Shown piece by piece: positions 33,814 through 42,055 of a DNA stretch of 64,000 nucleotides. This DNA comes from an uncultured Oscillospiraceae bacterium (lineage in GTDB: Bacteria; Bacillota; Clostridia; Oscillospirales; Acutalibacteraceae). Position 1 is the first letter of the stretch, and each line of letters starts with the position of its first letter. Position numbers and translations under genes: made by a program. The stretch spans positions 1 to 64,000 of the forward strand of contig CABQLY010000007.1 of NCBI GenBank assembly GCA_902465155.1, read 5' to 3'. The notes beneath the pieces were generated by a model. The model made no database searches, was not told the DNA's origin, and worked only from the letters and a program-made list of their open reading frames with translations.

Positions 33814-34035
33814 CTATTTTTCCCCGAATAACGACTTCATAATACTTTGCGCCTGGGCCGAATTTAAAACCTGATTTAACGCCTGCTTATTTTGCAAAAT
33901 ACTGTTCAGCTTTTCGGCGTCCTCCTTGCTTAAGCTTTTCATTAGCTTAGCGGCGTCCTGCTGATTTAAATGGTTCGGGTTTAGCCCGTTTTTTTTCATT
34001 GCGTTTTGTAATGGTTTTGGAATGTTATTTTGCAT
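33814..34035 (-). CDS. Small helical protein of unknown function, first gene of a three-gene set
   Basis: The 73-residue product is predicted to be all helix, rich in Asn, Gln, Lys and Leu. It contains LNQQDAAKLMKSLSKEDAEK followed by LNSILQNKQALNQVLNSAQA. GGAGGCGATAGT precedes the ATG, a good ribosome site. No family is recognised. Its tight spacing to the next two genes indicates one transcript. Confidence 0.7.
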   Translation of the reverse strand: MQNNIPKPLQNAMKKNGLNPNHLNQQDAAKLMKSLSKEDAEKLNSILQNKQALNQVLNSAQAQSIMKSLFGEK

Positions 34036-34380
34036 ACTATCGCCTCCGTTTACATTTTATTCTATGCAAACAAAAAGGTGTTTAGACGAACGCCGGCTTC
34101 GGCCGGCAAAAATGTACCAAAGCCCCACAAAAAGCAAGCCTTTGGCGCTTTTTGTGGCTTGCCGAAGCAGCGAGGCAACAGTGCCCCCTTAGCAGGCCCG
34201 GCCCAAAGCCCGCGCCAAGCCGCAGAATTAAAACGCAACCAATTAATGAAAAAACAATTTAAAGAAAAATAATTAAAGAAAAATACCTAAGAAAAAAGAA
34301 CTAAATATAAACAACTAAAGAAAAATTAAAAGCAAAACTGCATTACCGCGGTTTTGCCAAATTTAGAAAGGAAATTTAAA
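34036..34380. other. Intergenic region with A-rich degenerate repeat
   Basis: This stretch holds no believable gene. Near 34091-34106 a GC palindrome (GCCGGCTTCGGCCGGC) is seen. From 34241 to about 34330 the plus strand is a degenerate A-rich repeat of period about 14-15 (variants of AACTAAAGAAAAAT), ending shortly before the ribosome site of the phosphodiesterase gene. Confidence 0.45.
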
Positions 34381-34851
34381 ATGCGTGTTTTAGTACTTTC
34401 AGACCTGCACGGCCGCGGCAGCCGCTTTGAACAAGCCGTTGAGGCGCAACCGCAGGCAGCCGCCGTGTTATTTTTAGGGGACGGCGTAGAACAGGCAAAA
34501 GAGCTTGCCGCCTTTTACCCGCAAAAAAGCTTTTACTTTGTTTGCGGCAATTGCGACCTTGCCAGCTTAGAGCCCTCTACCCGCACCGTAACCCTAAACG
34601 GCACCAAAATTTTAATCACGCACGGGCACAAGTACGGCGTAAAATACAGCTTAGAACCCTTAATTCAGGCGGCCGAACAGCAAAACTGCAAAATAGCGGT
34701 TTACGGTCACACCCACCTGGCGCACGAGGAGTACCGCAATGGCCTTTATTTGCTAAACCCCGGCTGCCTTTGCGGCGACAGAGCCAAACCCAGCTACGGC
34801 ATTATAGACCTAACTCCACAAGGCATTTTAACCGGCATTGCCTATTTGTAA
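34381..34851 (+). CDS. yfcE: YfcE/MJ0936-family metallophosphodiesterase
   Basis: The 156-residue enzyme binds two metals and hydrolyses phosphodiesters in vitro. The metal ligands are in LSDLHGRG (about 5-12), LGDGVEQ (about 36-42), GNCDL (about 58-62), ITHGHKYG (about 78-85) and GHTH (about 113-116). AAAGGAAAT precedes the ATG at 34381; a 9-codon upstream extension is not supported. It converges with an AraC gene. The natural substrate is unknown. Confidence 0.93.
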   Translation: MRVLVLSDLHGRGSRFEQAVEAQPQAAAVLFLGDGVEQAKELAAFYPQKSFYFVCGNCDLASLEPSTRTVTLNGTKILITHGHKYGVKYSLEPLIQAAEQQNCKIAVYGHTHLAHEEYRNGLYLLNPGCLCGDRAKPSYGIIDLTPQGILTGIAYL

Positions 34852-34890
34852 AGCCGGCAATTGCCTTTTTATTGCCAAAATTTTACCCCA

Positions 34891-35736
34891 TTACAGCAGC
34901 CGCCCGTTTTGCTTGCGGTAGGCGCTGGGGGTTCGGCCAAACTGTTTTTTAAAGCAGGCGGTAAAGTAGGCCTGATTTAAAAAGCCGTACGCCCGCCCAA
35001 TTTGCTCAATACTCTCGCTGCTGTAAAGCAGCTGCTCGGCGGCGCAGTTTAAGCGGCACTGGGTAACAAAGCTGTGCAGCGTTTGCCCGTTGTAGCGCTG
35101 CATTAGGCGGTTTAGATAGTAGGGGTGGTAATTGGCAACCGCCGCTAATTCGCTGTTAGAAAGCGGGTTGGTTAGGTGGGTGTTAATGTAATCGGTAAGG
35201 CGGCTAAGCCGTTGCGGCAAATTGCCGCTTTGCGGCGCGTTACGGCGCAGCAGCTCAATTAGCAGCAGCTTTAGCTGCAGGGCGGCACTTTCTAAAAAAT
35301 ACATTGGGCAGGTTTTAAACTCGGTAATAATTTTTTGCAGCGGCCGGCAGGCAAAGGCGGCGTTGCTTTCGGCCAGCACCCCGGCCAAAGCGGCGGCGTC
35401 CTCCGGCACCAAAAACGCCGCGGCCTGCGGCTTAAAATTGGCAGCCGAAACAGGTGCAAGGGGCTGCTCGCCAAGCGCGGGGTTTTTGTGGCAATCAAAA
35501 TTAAGCACCAAAAGCTCAACCGGCTCGGGCGCCCAAATACGGTAGCAAACCCCCGGCGGAACAACCAAAAGCGAGCCTACCGAAAGCGCATAGCTTTGCC
35601 CTGCGGTTATTTCTACCGTTCCGGCCGCAACATAAAACAGCCGGTAATCGTACGCCACCACCTTGCGGCTGGGGTACTTTTTTAAGGTAATTTTGCTGGC
35701 AAAGCGAATATACGGCTGACATTGAGAAAAAAACAC
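34891..35736 (-). CDS. AraC-family regulator
   Basis: The 281-residue protein has an N-terminal cupin domain (about 30-100; YVAAGTVEITAGQSYALSVG and LLVVPPGVCYRIWAPEP) and a C-terminal double HTH (about 180-275), with SNSELAAVANYHPYYLNRLM and SIEQIGRAYGFLNQAYFTAC. GTG is used as start, with AGGTGGGG 5 bases before it. It has its own promoter and no obvious target beside it. It is about equally distant from the other two AraC genes of this window in appearance. Confidence 0.9.
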   Translation of the reverse strand: MFFSQCQPYIRFASKITLKKYPSRKVVAYDYRLFYVAAGTVEITAGQSYALSVGSLLVVPPGVCYRIWAPEPVELLVLNFDCHKNPALGEQPLAPVSAANFKPQAAAFLVPEDAAALAGVLAESNAAFACRPLQKIITEFKTCPMYFLESAALQLKLLLIELLRRNAPQSGNLPQRLSRLTDYINTHLTNPLSNSELAAVANYHPYYLNRLMQRYNGQTLHSFVTQCRLNCAAEQLLYSSESIEQIGRAYGFLNQAYFTACFKKQFGRTPSAYRKQNGRLL

Positions 35737-35803
35737 AACAACCCCACCTTTGGCAGATTTGTTTTTTAACGGTTATAAAGGTTAATTTTTACCTTTGTGT
35801 TTT

Positions 35804-35832
35804 ATTTTACAATATTTTAAATGCGCCGTCAA
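35804..35832 (-). promoter_or_regulatory. Promoter of the AraC gene at 35 kb
   Basis: On the minus strand TTGACG (35827-35832), 17 bases, TAAAAT (35804-35809). A small hairpin AAAGGT...ACCTTT follows in the leader. Confidence 0.6.
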
Positions 35833-35860
35833 GCAATTTGTACCTAAACAGCAGTTTTAA

Positions 35861-35909
35861 AAAAAATAACCCCGCCAACTTAAGCAACAACGCTTAAATT
35901 GGCGGGGTT
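35861..35909 (-). terminator. Terminator of pyrG
   Basis: An 18-bp stem (AACCCCGCCAA plus CTTAAGC with its partner, 35868-35909) is followed on the minus strand by TATTTTTT. Confidence 0.85.
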
Positions 35910-35947
35910 GGGTTTGTGTAAAAACTAACACATTAATTTTTGGCCAA

Positions 35948-37549
35948 TTATTTTTCCCTTTTTAAGGCAGCCTCAATAAACCCGTAAAACAGCGGGTGCG
36001 GCTTGTTGGGGCGGCTTTTAAACTCGGGGTGGTACTGCACGCCAACATAAAACGGGCGGTTGGTTAGTTCAACGGTTTCTACCAAACGGCCGTCCGGCGA
36101 AAGGCCCGAAAGGGTTAGGCCGTGCTCGGTTAATACGGTGCGGTAATCGTTATTAAACTCGTAACGGTGGCGGTGACGCTCGGCAATTTCGGTTTTTTGG
36201 TAGCAGCGCTCCATGGTGGTGTTGGGCTGAATATTGCAGGGGTAGCTGCCAAGGCGCAGGGTGCCGCCTTTATCTACCGACTCGCTCTGGCCCGGCATAA
36301 AATCAATTACCTTGTCGGCGCAAAGCTCGTTAAATTCGCCCGAATCGGCCCCGGCAATTCCGGCAACATTGCGGGCGTATTCAATAACCGCTATTTGCAT
36401 TCCAAGGCAAATGCCAAAGTACGGCAGGCCGTTTTCGCGCGCGTAGCGGGCAGCGGTTATCATGCCCTCAATACCGCGGCCGCCAAAGCCGCCCGGCACC
36501 AAAATGCCGTCTAACCCCTTTAGCTGCTCGGCAACATTATCGGGCGTAATGGTTTCAGAATCTACCCAAGAAATGTTTACCGCGGCGTTTTGGGCGTACC
36601 CGGCGTGGCGCAGCGCCTCGGCCACCGAAAGGTAGGCGTCGTGCAGCTGCACATACTTGCCAACCAAACCAATGGTAACCTGACCCTGCGGGTTGCGAAT
36701 TCTGTCTACCATAGCGGCCCAATCGGCCATGTTGGGGTCGGGGGCGTTTAACCCTAACTCACGGCACACCACCGCCGAAAAGTTAGATTGCTCCAGCATT
36801 AGGGGCGCCTCGTACAAAATTGGCAGCGTGCGGTTTTCAATAACGCAATCGGGCTTAACGTTGCAGAATAACGATATTTTTTGAAAAATAGCCGACTCCA
36901 GCGGCTCGTCGCACCGCAGAACAATAATGTTGGGGTGAATCCCCATGCCCTGCAGCTCTTTAACCGAGTGCTGCGTGGGCTTAGACTTATGCTCGTCTGA
37001 CCCGCTTAAAAACGGCACCAGCGTTACATGAATAAACAGGCTGTTCTCGCGCCCAACCTCTAAAGAAATTTGGCGAATGGCCTCTAAAAACGGTTGAGAT
37101 TCAATATCTCCTATGGTTCCGCCAATTTCGGTAATAACAACATCGGCGTCGGTTTGCTTGCCTACCCGGTAAACAAATTCCTTAATCTCGTTTGTAATGT
37201 GCGGAATAACCTGCACGGTAGAGCCCAAGTATTCCCCGCGGCGCTCTTTGTTTAAAACATTCCAGTAAACCTTGCCGGTGGTAAGGTTTGAAAAACGGTT
37301 TAGGTCCTCATCAATAAAGCGCTCGTAATGGCCTAAATCCAAATCGGTCTCGGCGCCGTCCTCGGTTACATAAACCTCGCCGTGCTGGTAAGGGCTCATG
37401 GTGCCGGGGTCAACATTAATGTAGGGGTCTAACTTTTGGGCGGCAACCTTTAAGCCGCGCGCCTTTAGCAGCCGGCCCAGTGAGGCCGCCGTAATGCCCT
37501 TACCAAGGCCCGAAACTACGCCGCCAGTTACAAAAATATACTTGGTCAT
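35948..37549 (-). CDS. pyrG: CTP synthase
   Basis: It aminates UTP to CTP with ATP and glutamine. The 533-residue protein has an N-terminal synthetase domain (IFVTGGVVSGLGKG, residues 5-18) and a C-terminal class I glutaminase with the nucleophile loop FGICLGMQ (Cys near 382) and the final HPEF (about 515). Start ATG 37549 has GGAGG 8 bases upstream. It is a single gene between an ANTAR regulator and an AraC gene, with its own terminator. The 217 bases before it show no clear promoter. Confidence 0.97.
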   Translation of the reverse strand: MTKYIFVTGGVVSGLGKGITAASLGRLLKARGLKVAAQKLDPYINVDPGTMSPYQHGEVYVTEDGAETDLDLGHYERFIDEDLNRFSNLTTGKVYWNVLNKERRGEYLGSTVQVIPHITNEIKEFVYRVGKQTDADVVITEIGGTIGDIESQPFLEAIRQISLEVGRENSLFIHVTLVPFLSGSDEHKSKPTQHSVKELQGMGIHPNIIVLRCDEPLESAIFQKISLFCNVKPDCVIENRTLPILYEAPLMLEQSNFSAVVCRELGLNAPDPNMADWAAMVDRIRNPQGQVTIGLVGKYVQLHDAYLSVAEALRHAGYAQNAAVNISWVDSETITPDNVAEQLKGLDGILVPGGFGGRGIEGMITAARYARENGLPYFGICLGMQIAVIEYARNVAGIAGADSGEFNELCADKVIDFMPGQSESVDKGGTLRLGSYPCNIQPNTTMERCYQKTEIAERHRHRYEFNNDYRTVLTEHGLTLSGLSPDGRLVETVELTNRPFYVGVQYHPEFKSRPNKPHPLFYGFIEAALKREK

Positions 37550-37767
37550 AAATACGCCTCCGTTAATTTTACCGGCCATTTTGCCGGCAATACAGTGCAT
37601 TTTAAGGTTAGGTTTTAAGGTTTGGCAGGCAGCAACTTTTAGCGCCCTGTTTTTAGCACAGCGGGGCTGCAGTGCTCGGCAATTTGCTGAATTGCCCGCA
37701 TTTTACCTTGCCCCGCCAAAAAAATTGCAACAAAAAACAAAGCCCGCCCGCCTTAAAAATTTTAAGG

Positions 37768-38352
37768 TTACTGATATTCGTTTAAAAGCTCCTGCGCAAC
37801 CCTGCGCCGGGTAATGCAGCGGTCCATAGCCTGCTTTTCAATGTAGCGGTGGGCCTGCTCCTCTGTCATGCCGGTGTCGGCAATTAATTGCCACTTGGCG
37901 CGGTTAATCAGCCGAATTTCGGCCATTTTTTCCTCCATGGTGGCGGTTTTTTTCTCCATGCGTTTTAGGCGCTGCCGGGTTGCGCAAAGCAGCCGTACCG
38001 ACTGCACCACCGTTTGGGCAACCGTTGGCTTTTGCACCGTTAAAACGCCGTACTCGGTAACGCGGGCAAAAATATCGTCATAATGCTCGGCCCGCACAAA
38101 CATTAAAAGCCCAACGCCGCTGTTTTGGCAAAGCTCTAACGCCAGCTCGTTGCCAAATTCATCCGGCAGTGGGGTGTTAATTAAAATAAGGTCGTAGCTG
38201 TGCTCCAGCACCCGTCGGCGCGCCGCGGCGGCACTGTCGACAATATGTACGGGGCTGTAACGCCCCTCGGGCAGCAGCGCCGCAATGCTGCGGTTAAATT
38301 TTTCGGCAGCCGAAATTAAAAGCACGCTGTAAACCTGTTCTTTCAGTGACAT
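37768..38352 (-). CDS. ANTAR-domain RNA-binding antiterminator with degenerate receiver
   Basis: The 194-residue protein is a response-regulator-like domain (about 8-120) joined by a coiled coil (about 120-145) to a C-terminal ANTAR three-helix domain (about 135-190, with LINRAKWQLIADTGMTEEQA and the downstream HRYIEKQAMD). ANTAR proteins bind leader RNA hairpins and stop termination. The receiver lacks its key residues: the acidic pair is replaced (LLISAAEKF) and the phospho-acceptor Asp is Asn (YDLILINTPLP). It is therefore probably not switched by phosphorylation. It is the last gene of the GOGAT/GS operon, whose leader carries a fitting hairpin. A GGGGG stretch lies before the ATG. Confidence 0.92.
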   Translation of the reverse strand: MSLKEQVYSVLLISAAEKFNRSIAALLPEGRYSPVHIVDSAAAARRRVLEHSYDLILINTPLPDEFGNELALELCQNSGVGLLMFVRAEHYDDIFARVTEYGVLTVQKPTVAQTVVQSVRLLCATRQRLKRMEKKTATMEEKMAEIRLINRAKWQLIADTGMTEEQAHRYIEKQAMDRCITRRRVAQELLNEYQ

Positions 38353-38394
38353 TCCAAGCCCCCTTAACTGTAATATTACTATTGCAGGCAGAGC

Positions 38395-39603
38395 TTAAAT
38401 GCCGTAACTGGCAACAATGCAGCCCGGCAAATTGGCGCGAATAAAATCGCTGTTTTGCGCGGCCAAAACGGCGGCCTTTAGGCTGCCGGGCAAGGGGGTG
38501 TAAGCCTTAAGCTGCTCGGCCGGGGCGTGAAATAAATCTAACTCTACCGGCTGCGGCGGGGTAAGCTGCTGTTCTATTCCGCTTAAAGCGGCGTAAATAA
38601 TAAGGGCCATTGCTAAATAAGGGTTGCAAAAGGAATCGGGCGAACGCAGCTCGGCCCGGCGGTATTGCCCCCCGGCCGACGGAATACGAATAAGCTGCGA
38701 GCGGTTTTCGTGCCCCCAGGTAATGTAGGCCGGGGCTTTTTGGCTGCCCAGCCGGCTGTAAGATTGCTCCTTGGGGTTTAAAAACAGCGTCATGGCCGAA
38801 ATGTGCTGCATAATGCCGGCAATGGCCGCCGGCAGTGCATCGGAGCCATCTGCCGCGTGAACCGAAAAATTTAAATGCATACCGTTGCCGGGGCAGCCCT
38901 TTAGCGGCTTTGGGGCAAAGCTGGCGCTAAGCCCGTTGCGCGCGGCTATGGTATGTACCACCGAGCGAAAGGTTACGGTATTATCGGCCGCGGTTAGGGC
39001 GTCGGCGTAATGAAAATCTATTTCGTTTTGCCCGGGGCCCTCCTCGTGGTGCGAGCTTTCGGGCCGAAAGCCCATTTGCTCTAAGGTTAGGCAAATTTCG
39101 CGGCGAACATTTTCCCCTTTGTCGGCCGGCGCAATATCCATATACCCGGCTTTATCGTACGGGATTAAGGTGGGTTCGCCTAAATCATCCTGCAAAAACA
39201 GGTAGAACTCCATAGCGGGGCCAAAATCAAACCGGTAGCCCATGGCGGCGGCATTTTCTACCGCGCGCTTTAAAATGCTGCGGGTATCGGCCTCAAAAAC
39301 CGTGGAATCCGGGTAGGTAATGTTGCAAAACATACGCACCACGCGCCCGTGCTCCGGCCGCCAGGGCAGCACCGAAATGGTAGAAGGGTCCGGGTGCAGG
39401 TAAAGGTCAGACCGAACCTCGCCGCCAAAGCCGGCAATGGCCGAGGCATCAATAGCAATGCCGTGGGTAAACGCGCGCTCCAGCTCGCCCGGCATAATAG
39501 AAATATTTTTTTGCGTGCCGTAAACATCGCAAAACGCAAGGCGAATGAATTTAACATCCTCCTCACGAATATATTGCAAAATTTCCTGCGAGGTATAGCT
39601 CAT
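38395..39603 (-). CDS. glnA: Glutamine synthetase, short type I
   Basis: It makes glutamine from glutamate, ammonia and ATP. At 402 residues it is shorter than the usual ~440-470 of type I enzymes. The N-terminal beta-grasp part (about 15-95) and catalytic barrel are present: MEFYLF with metal Glu (about 130-135), HHEEGPGQNEIDF (about 186-198), GNGMHLNFS (about 244-252) and RIPSAGGQYRRAELRSPD (about 305-322). It ends about 80 residues after that region and lacks the usual C-terminal part with the adenylylation loop. It follows the glutamate synthase genes and precedes the ANTAR regulator by 42 bases, as part of one operon. Confidence 0.93.
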   Translation of the reverse strand: MSYTSQEILQYIREEDVKFIRLAFCDVYGTQKNISIMPGELERAFTHGIAIDASAIAGFGGEVRSDLYLHPDPSTISVLPWRPEHGRVVRMFCNITYPDSTVFEADTRSILKRAVENAAAMGYRFDFGPAMEFYLFLQDDLGEPTLIPYDKAGYMDIAPADKGENVRREICLTLEQMGFRPESSHHEEGPGQNEIDFHYADALTAADNTVTFRSVVHTIAARNGLSASFAPKPLKGCPGNGMHLNFSVHAADGSDALPAAIAGIMQHISAMTLFLNPKEQSYSRLGSQKAPAYITWGHENRSQLIRIPSAGGQYRRAELRSPDSFCNPYLAMALIIYAALSGIEQQLTPPQPVELDLFHAPAEQLKAYTPLPGSLKAAVLAAQNSDFIRANLPGCIVASYGI

Positions 39604-39650
39604 TTTAACACAACCTTTTTTGTTTTAAGCGTAGGGTAAAAATTGGCCCG

Positions 39651-40370
39651 CTAATTTGCTACATACATTTGCCGGTAAGGGTTTTTGCTGTCGGGCTTTA
39701 CAACGGTGTAAGGCCCTTTTAAAAGCTCGGCCAGTTCGCAGCCAAACAGCTCGGCGTACTTTTTAAGGTAGGGGGTAATTTCGGCCAAATCCTGCTCCCC
39801 TGCCGGGGTAACGGTTGCCTGGCTGGGAAACGCAATTTGCGAAACATTGCCCCGCAGCACCATTTTGCCGCCGTGCATACCGGTGCAGGGAAAATTACCA
39901 ACAATTGGCCGATTGCCCCGGTTTAACCCTAAAACAAGAATTAAACCGCCGGCCTGATACTCGCCCAAAAAGCTGCCGGCGCAGCCGCCAATAACCAAGA
40001 CCGGCTTTTTTTGTTTGTACGCCTTCATGTGAATTCCGGCGCGGTAGCCGGCGTTGCCCTGAACCATAATCAGCCCGCCGCGCATAGCGTAACCGGCTGC
40101 GTCGCCAATATTACCGTGAATAATAATTTCGCCGCTGTTCATGGTGTCGCCAACGGCGTCCTGCGCGTTGCCGTTTACCGTAATGCTGCCGCCGCCAAGG
40201 TAAGCCCCCAGGGCGTTGCCCGGCACGCCGTTTATAATAATGTTTTTGCCGCTCATGCCGGCGGCAATAAACCGCTGGCCAATGCAGCCCTGCACGGTGC
40301 AGGTACTGCCCGCGTTGCGAATTTGCTCGTTTAACGCTTTAAAATGCAAATTTCTTGCGTCTACCAACAT
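39651..40370 (-). CDS. Glutamate synthase GXGXG-domain subunit
   Basis: The 239-residue protein is the beta-helix domain that forms the C-terminus of normal GltB, here as a separate gene. Glycine repeats such as INGVPGNALGAYLGGG, VNGNAQDAVGDTMNSG and IHGNIGDAAGYAMRGG show the helix turns. It is structural and helps hold the synthase together. GGAGGT precedes ATG 40370, which lies 1 base after the previous stop. It is the fifth gene of the operon. Confidence 0.92.
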   Translation of the reverse strand: MLVDARNLHFKALNEQIRNAGSTCTVQGCIGQRFIAAGMSGKNIIINGVPGNALGAYLGGGSITVNGNAQDAVGDTMNSGEIIIHGNIGDAAGYAMRGGLIMVQGNAGYRAGIHMKAYKQKKPVLVIGGCAGSFLGEYQAGGLILVLGLNRGNRPIVGNFPCTGMHGGKMVLRGNVSQIAFPSQATVTPAGEQDLAEITPYLKKYAELFGCELAELLKGPYTVVKPDSKNPYRQMYVAN

Positions 40371-40371
40371 A

Positions 40372-41619
40372 TTATACCACACCTCCAAGCTTATTTCTAC
40401 GGTATTCTTGCCCAAAAGCAAATAAATTCGGTGTTTTTTTCAGGGCTTCGTAATCTACGCTGTTTAAAGGAATTTTGTTGCGAATTAGGCTGGTGTAAAT
40501 GCCGGCGCGCTCGGTTTGCCCAATTAAAATAAACCCGGTAAGCAGGCCGTTTTTGCTGTAAAGCTTTTTAATATGCTTTTCATCCTGCTCGGTGTAAACC
40601 TCGCCCCCCTGCTCCGATCCGGGGCGACTGCCCGCCGTCATGGCGTGCAGACCGAAAAAGCCAATGGCATTCATTGGAATAGCGTTTTGAAAGCCGGCCG
40701 CCTTACCTGCCATGTTGCTGCCGGCACAAAAGCCCTGCATATAGGCGTTGGGCATTAGGGCCATAATTTTAACCGTATTGTCGGAAATATCGGTGCTTTC
40801 GGTGCAGTCGCCCGCGGCAAAAACACAAGGCAGGCTGGTTTGCATAGCGCCGTTTACCGTAATCCCACGGCCACAGCTGCCGCCCGCGTTTTGAACCAAA
40901 CCCACATTGGGGCGCACCCCAACGGCCAGCACCAGCTGGTCAAACGCAAGGGTTTGCCCACCGGTAAAGCGGGCGGTGTTGCCGCTAAACTGTTCTACGC
41001 TGTTATTAAGCAAAAAGGTTAGGCCGTTTTGCTCTAAATGCTTTTGCATAAAAGCGGCGGCGGGTGCGTCTAAAATGCTGGAAAGAACCCAATCGGCCAA
41101 ATCGCACACGGTAACGCTTTGCACCCGGTTTTTTAGCCCCTCGGCACACTTTAGGCCAATTAGCCCGGCGCCAACAATTAAAACGCGGCTGGTTTTGGTA
41201 ACGGCCTTTTCCAGTGCTAAGGCGTCGTCTACCGTCAAAAAGTTAAATTTTTGCAAAACCGTTTCTACCCCTTTCATTGGGGGAACAAACGGGCTGGACC
41301 CGGTTGCAACACAAACCTCGCTGTACAAAAGCTGCTCCCCGTTAGAAAGGGTAACGGTTTTCTCATTGGGGTTTAGGGCGGTTGCCTCTACCCCGTAAAG
41401 CACCCGACAGCCGTTTTTCTCGTAAAAATCCGGCGCACGGTAGTGCATGCGCTCTAAGGTTGTTTTGCCCTCTAAGTAGTAAGAAATCAGCGGCCGGCAA
41501 TATACCGGGTGCTGCTCTTTAGAAATAACGGTAATTTTGCCGGTTTTATCGGCCGCGCGAATGCCCTCAATGCAGCCGGCGGCAGCGGCACCGTTGCCAA
41601 TAATTACATAATTTTTCAT
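40372..41619 (-). CDS. FAD/NAD(P)-dependent oxidoreductase of the glutamate synthase operon
   Basis: The 415-residue flavoprotein has an N-terminal FAD motif IGNGAAAAGCIEGIR (about 6-20) and a second dinucleotide motif VLIVGAGLIGLKCAEG (about 145-160) for NAD(P)H. A third part, CVFAAGDCTE, is the usual FAD-contacting sequence (about 272-281). It probably supplies electrons to the split glutamate synthase, replacing GltD (inference from context). Start ATG 41619 is used; the longer frame to 41787 lies inside the upstream gene. Confidence 0.9.
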   Translation of the reverse strand: MKNYVIIGNGAAAAGCIEGIRAADKTGKITVISKEQHPVYCRPLISYYLEGKTTLERMHYRAPDFYEKNGCRVLYGVEATALNPNEKTVTLSNGEQLLYSEVCVATGSSPFVPPMKGVETVLQKFNFLTVDDALALEKAVTKTSRVLIVGAGLIGLKCAEGLKNRVQSVTVCDLADWVLSSILDAPAAAFMQKHLEQNGLTFLLNNSVEQFSGNTARFTGGQTLAFDQLVLAVGVRPNVGLVQNAGGSCGRGITVNGAMQTSLPCVFAAGDCTESTDISDNTVKIMALMPNAYMQGFCAGSNMAGKAAGFQNAIPMNAIGFFGLHAMTAGSRPGSEQGGEVYTEQDEKHIKKLYSKNGLLTGFILIGQTERAGIYTSLIRNKIPLNSVDYEALKKTPNLFAFGQEYRRNKLGGVV

Positions 41620-41626
41620 GCCCTGT

Positions 41627-42055
41627 TCACCTCTCCTCGTACACAATAGCGCCGTTAATGCAGCCGGCAACGCAGGCCGGCGCACCGGCCGAATTTTTAA
41701 GGCAAAGCTCGCATTTTTGCACGGCTCCGTGCTCGCCCTCGGCAACGGCGCCGTAGGGGCAAACCAGCACGCAGGTAAGGCAGCCAACGCATTTATCGTG
41801 ATCTATACAAACCGTTCCGTTCTCTAAATGCAGCGCGCCCGAAATGCAGCTTTTTACACAAAGCGGGTCGGTACAATGCCGGCAGGAGACCGCGTAGGTT
41901 ATTTTATCGTCCCCCTCTACGCGAATCCGGGGGTAAAAGGGCTTGCCCTTTAACGCCTTTACCATGTCGGTAAGGCCGGAATTGGCAAACGCGCAGTTAT
42001 ATTCACACAAATGGCAGCCAAGGCACCATTTTTCGTTTACAAATACCCTTTTCAT
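41627..42055 (-). CDS. Four-cluster ferredoxin-like subunit
   Basis: The 142-residue protein has the HycB/DMSO-reductase-B layout: cysteine groups CLGCHLCEYNC, CRHCTDPLCVKSC, CVGCLTCVLVCP and CELC...CVAGC give up to four [4Fe-4S] clusters. It should wire the flavoprotein to the glutamate synthase core. It overlaps the upstream gene by 4 bases (ATGA) and is 7 bases from the next start, so it is co-translated. Confidence 0.9.
   Translation of the reverse strand: MKRVFVNEKWCLGCHLCEYNCAFANSGLTDMVKALKGKPFYPRIRVEGDDKITYAVSCRHCTDPLCVKSCISGALHLENGTVCIDHDKCVGCLTCVLVCPYGAVAEGEHGAVQKCELCLKNSAGAPACVAGCINGAIVYEER

Noticed and set aside
34030..34272. An 80-codon plus-strand open frame that ends in the A-rich repeat
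   Set aside because: It overlaps the start of a believable minus-strand gene, has no ribosome site and its composition does not look like protein.
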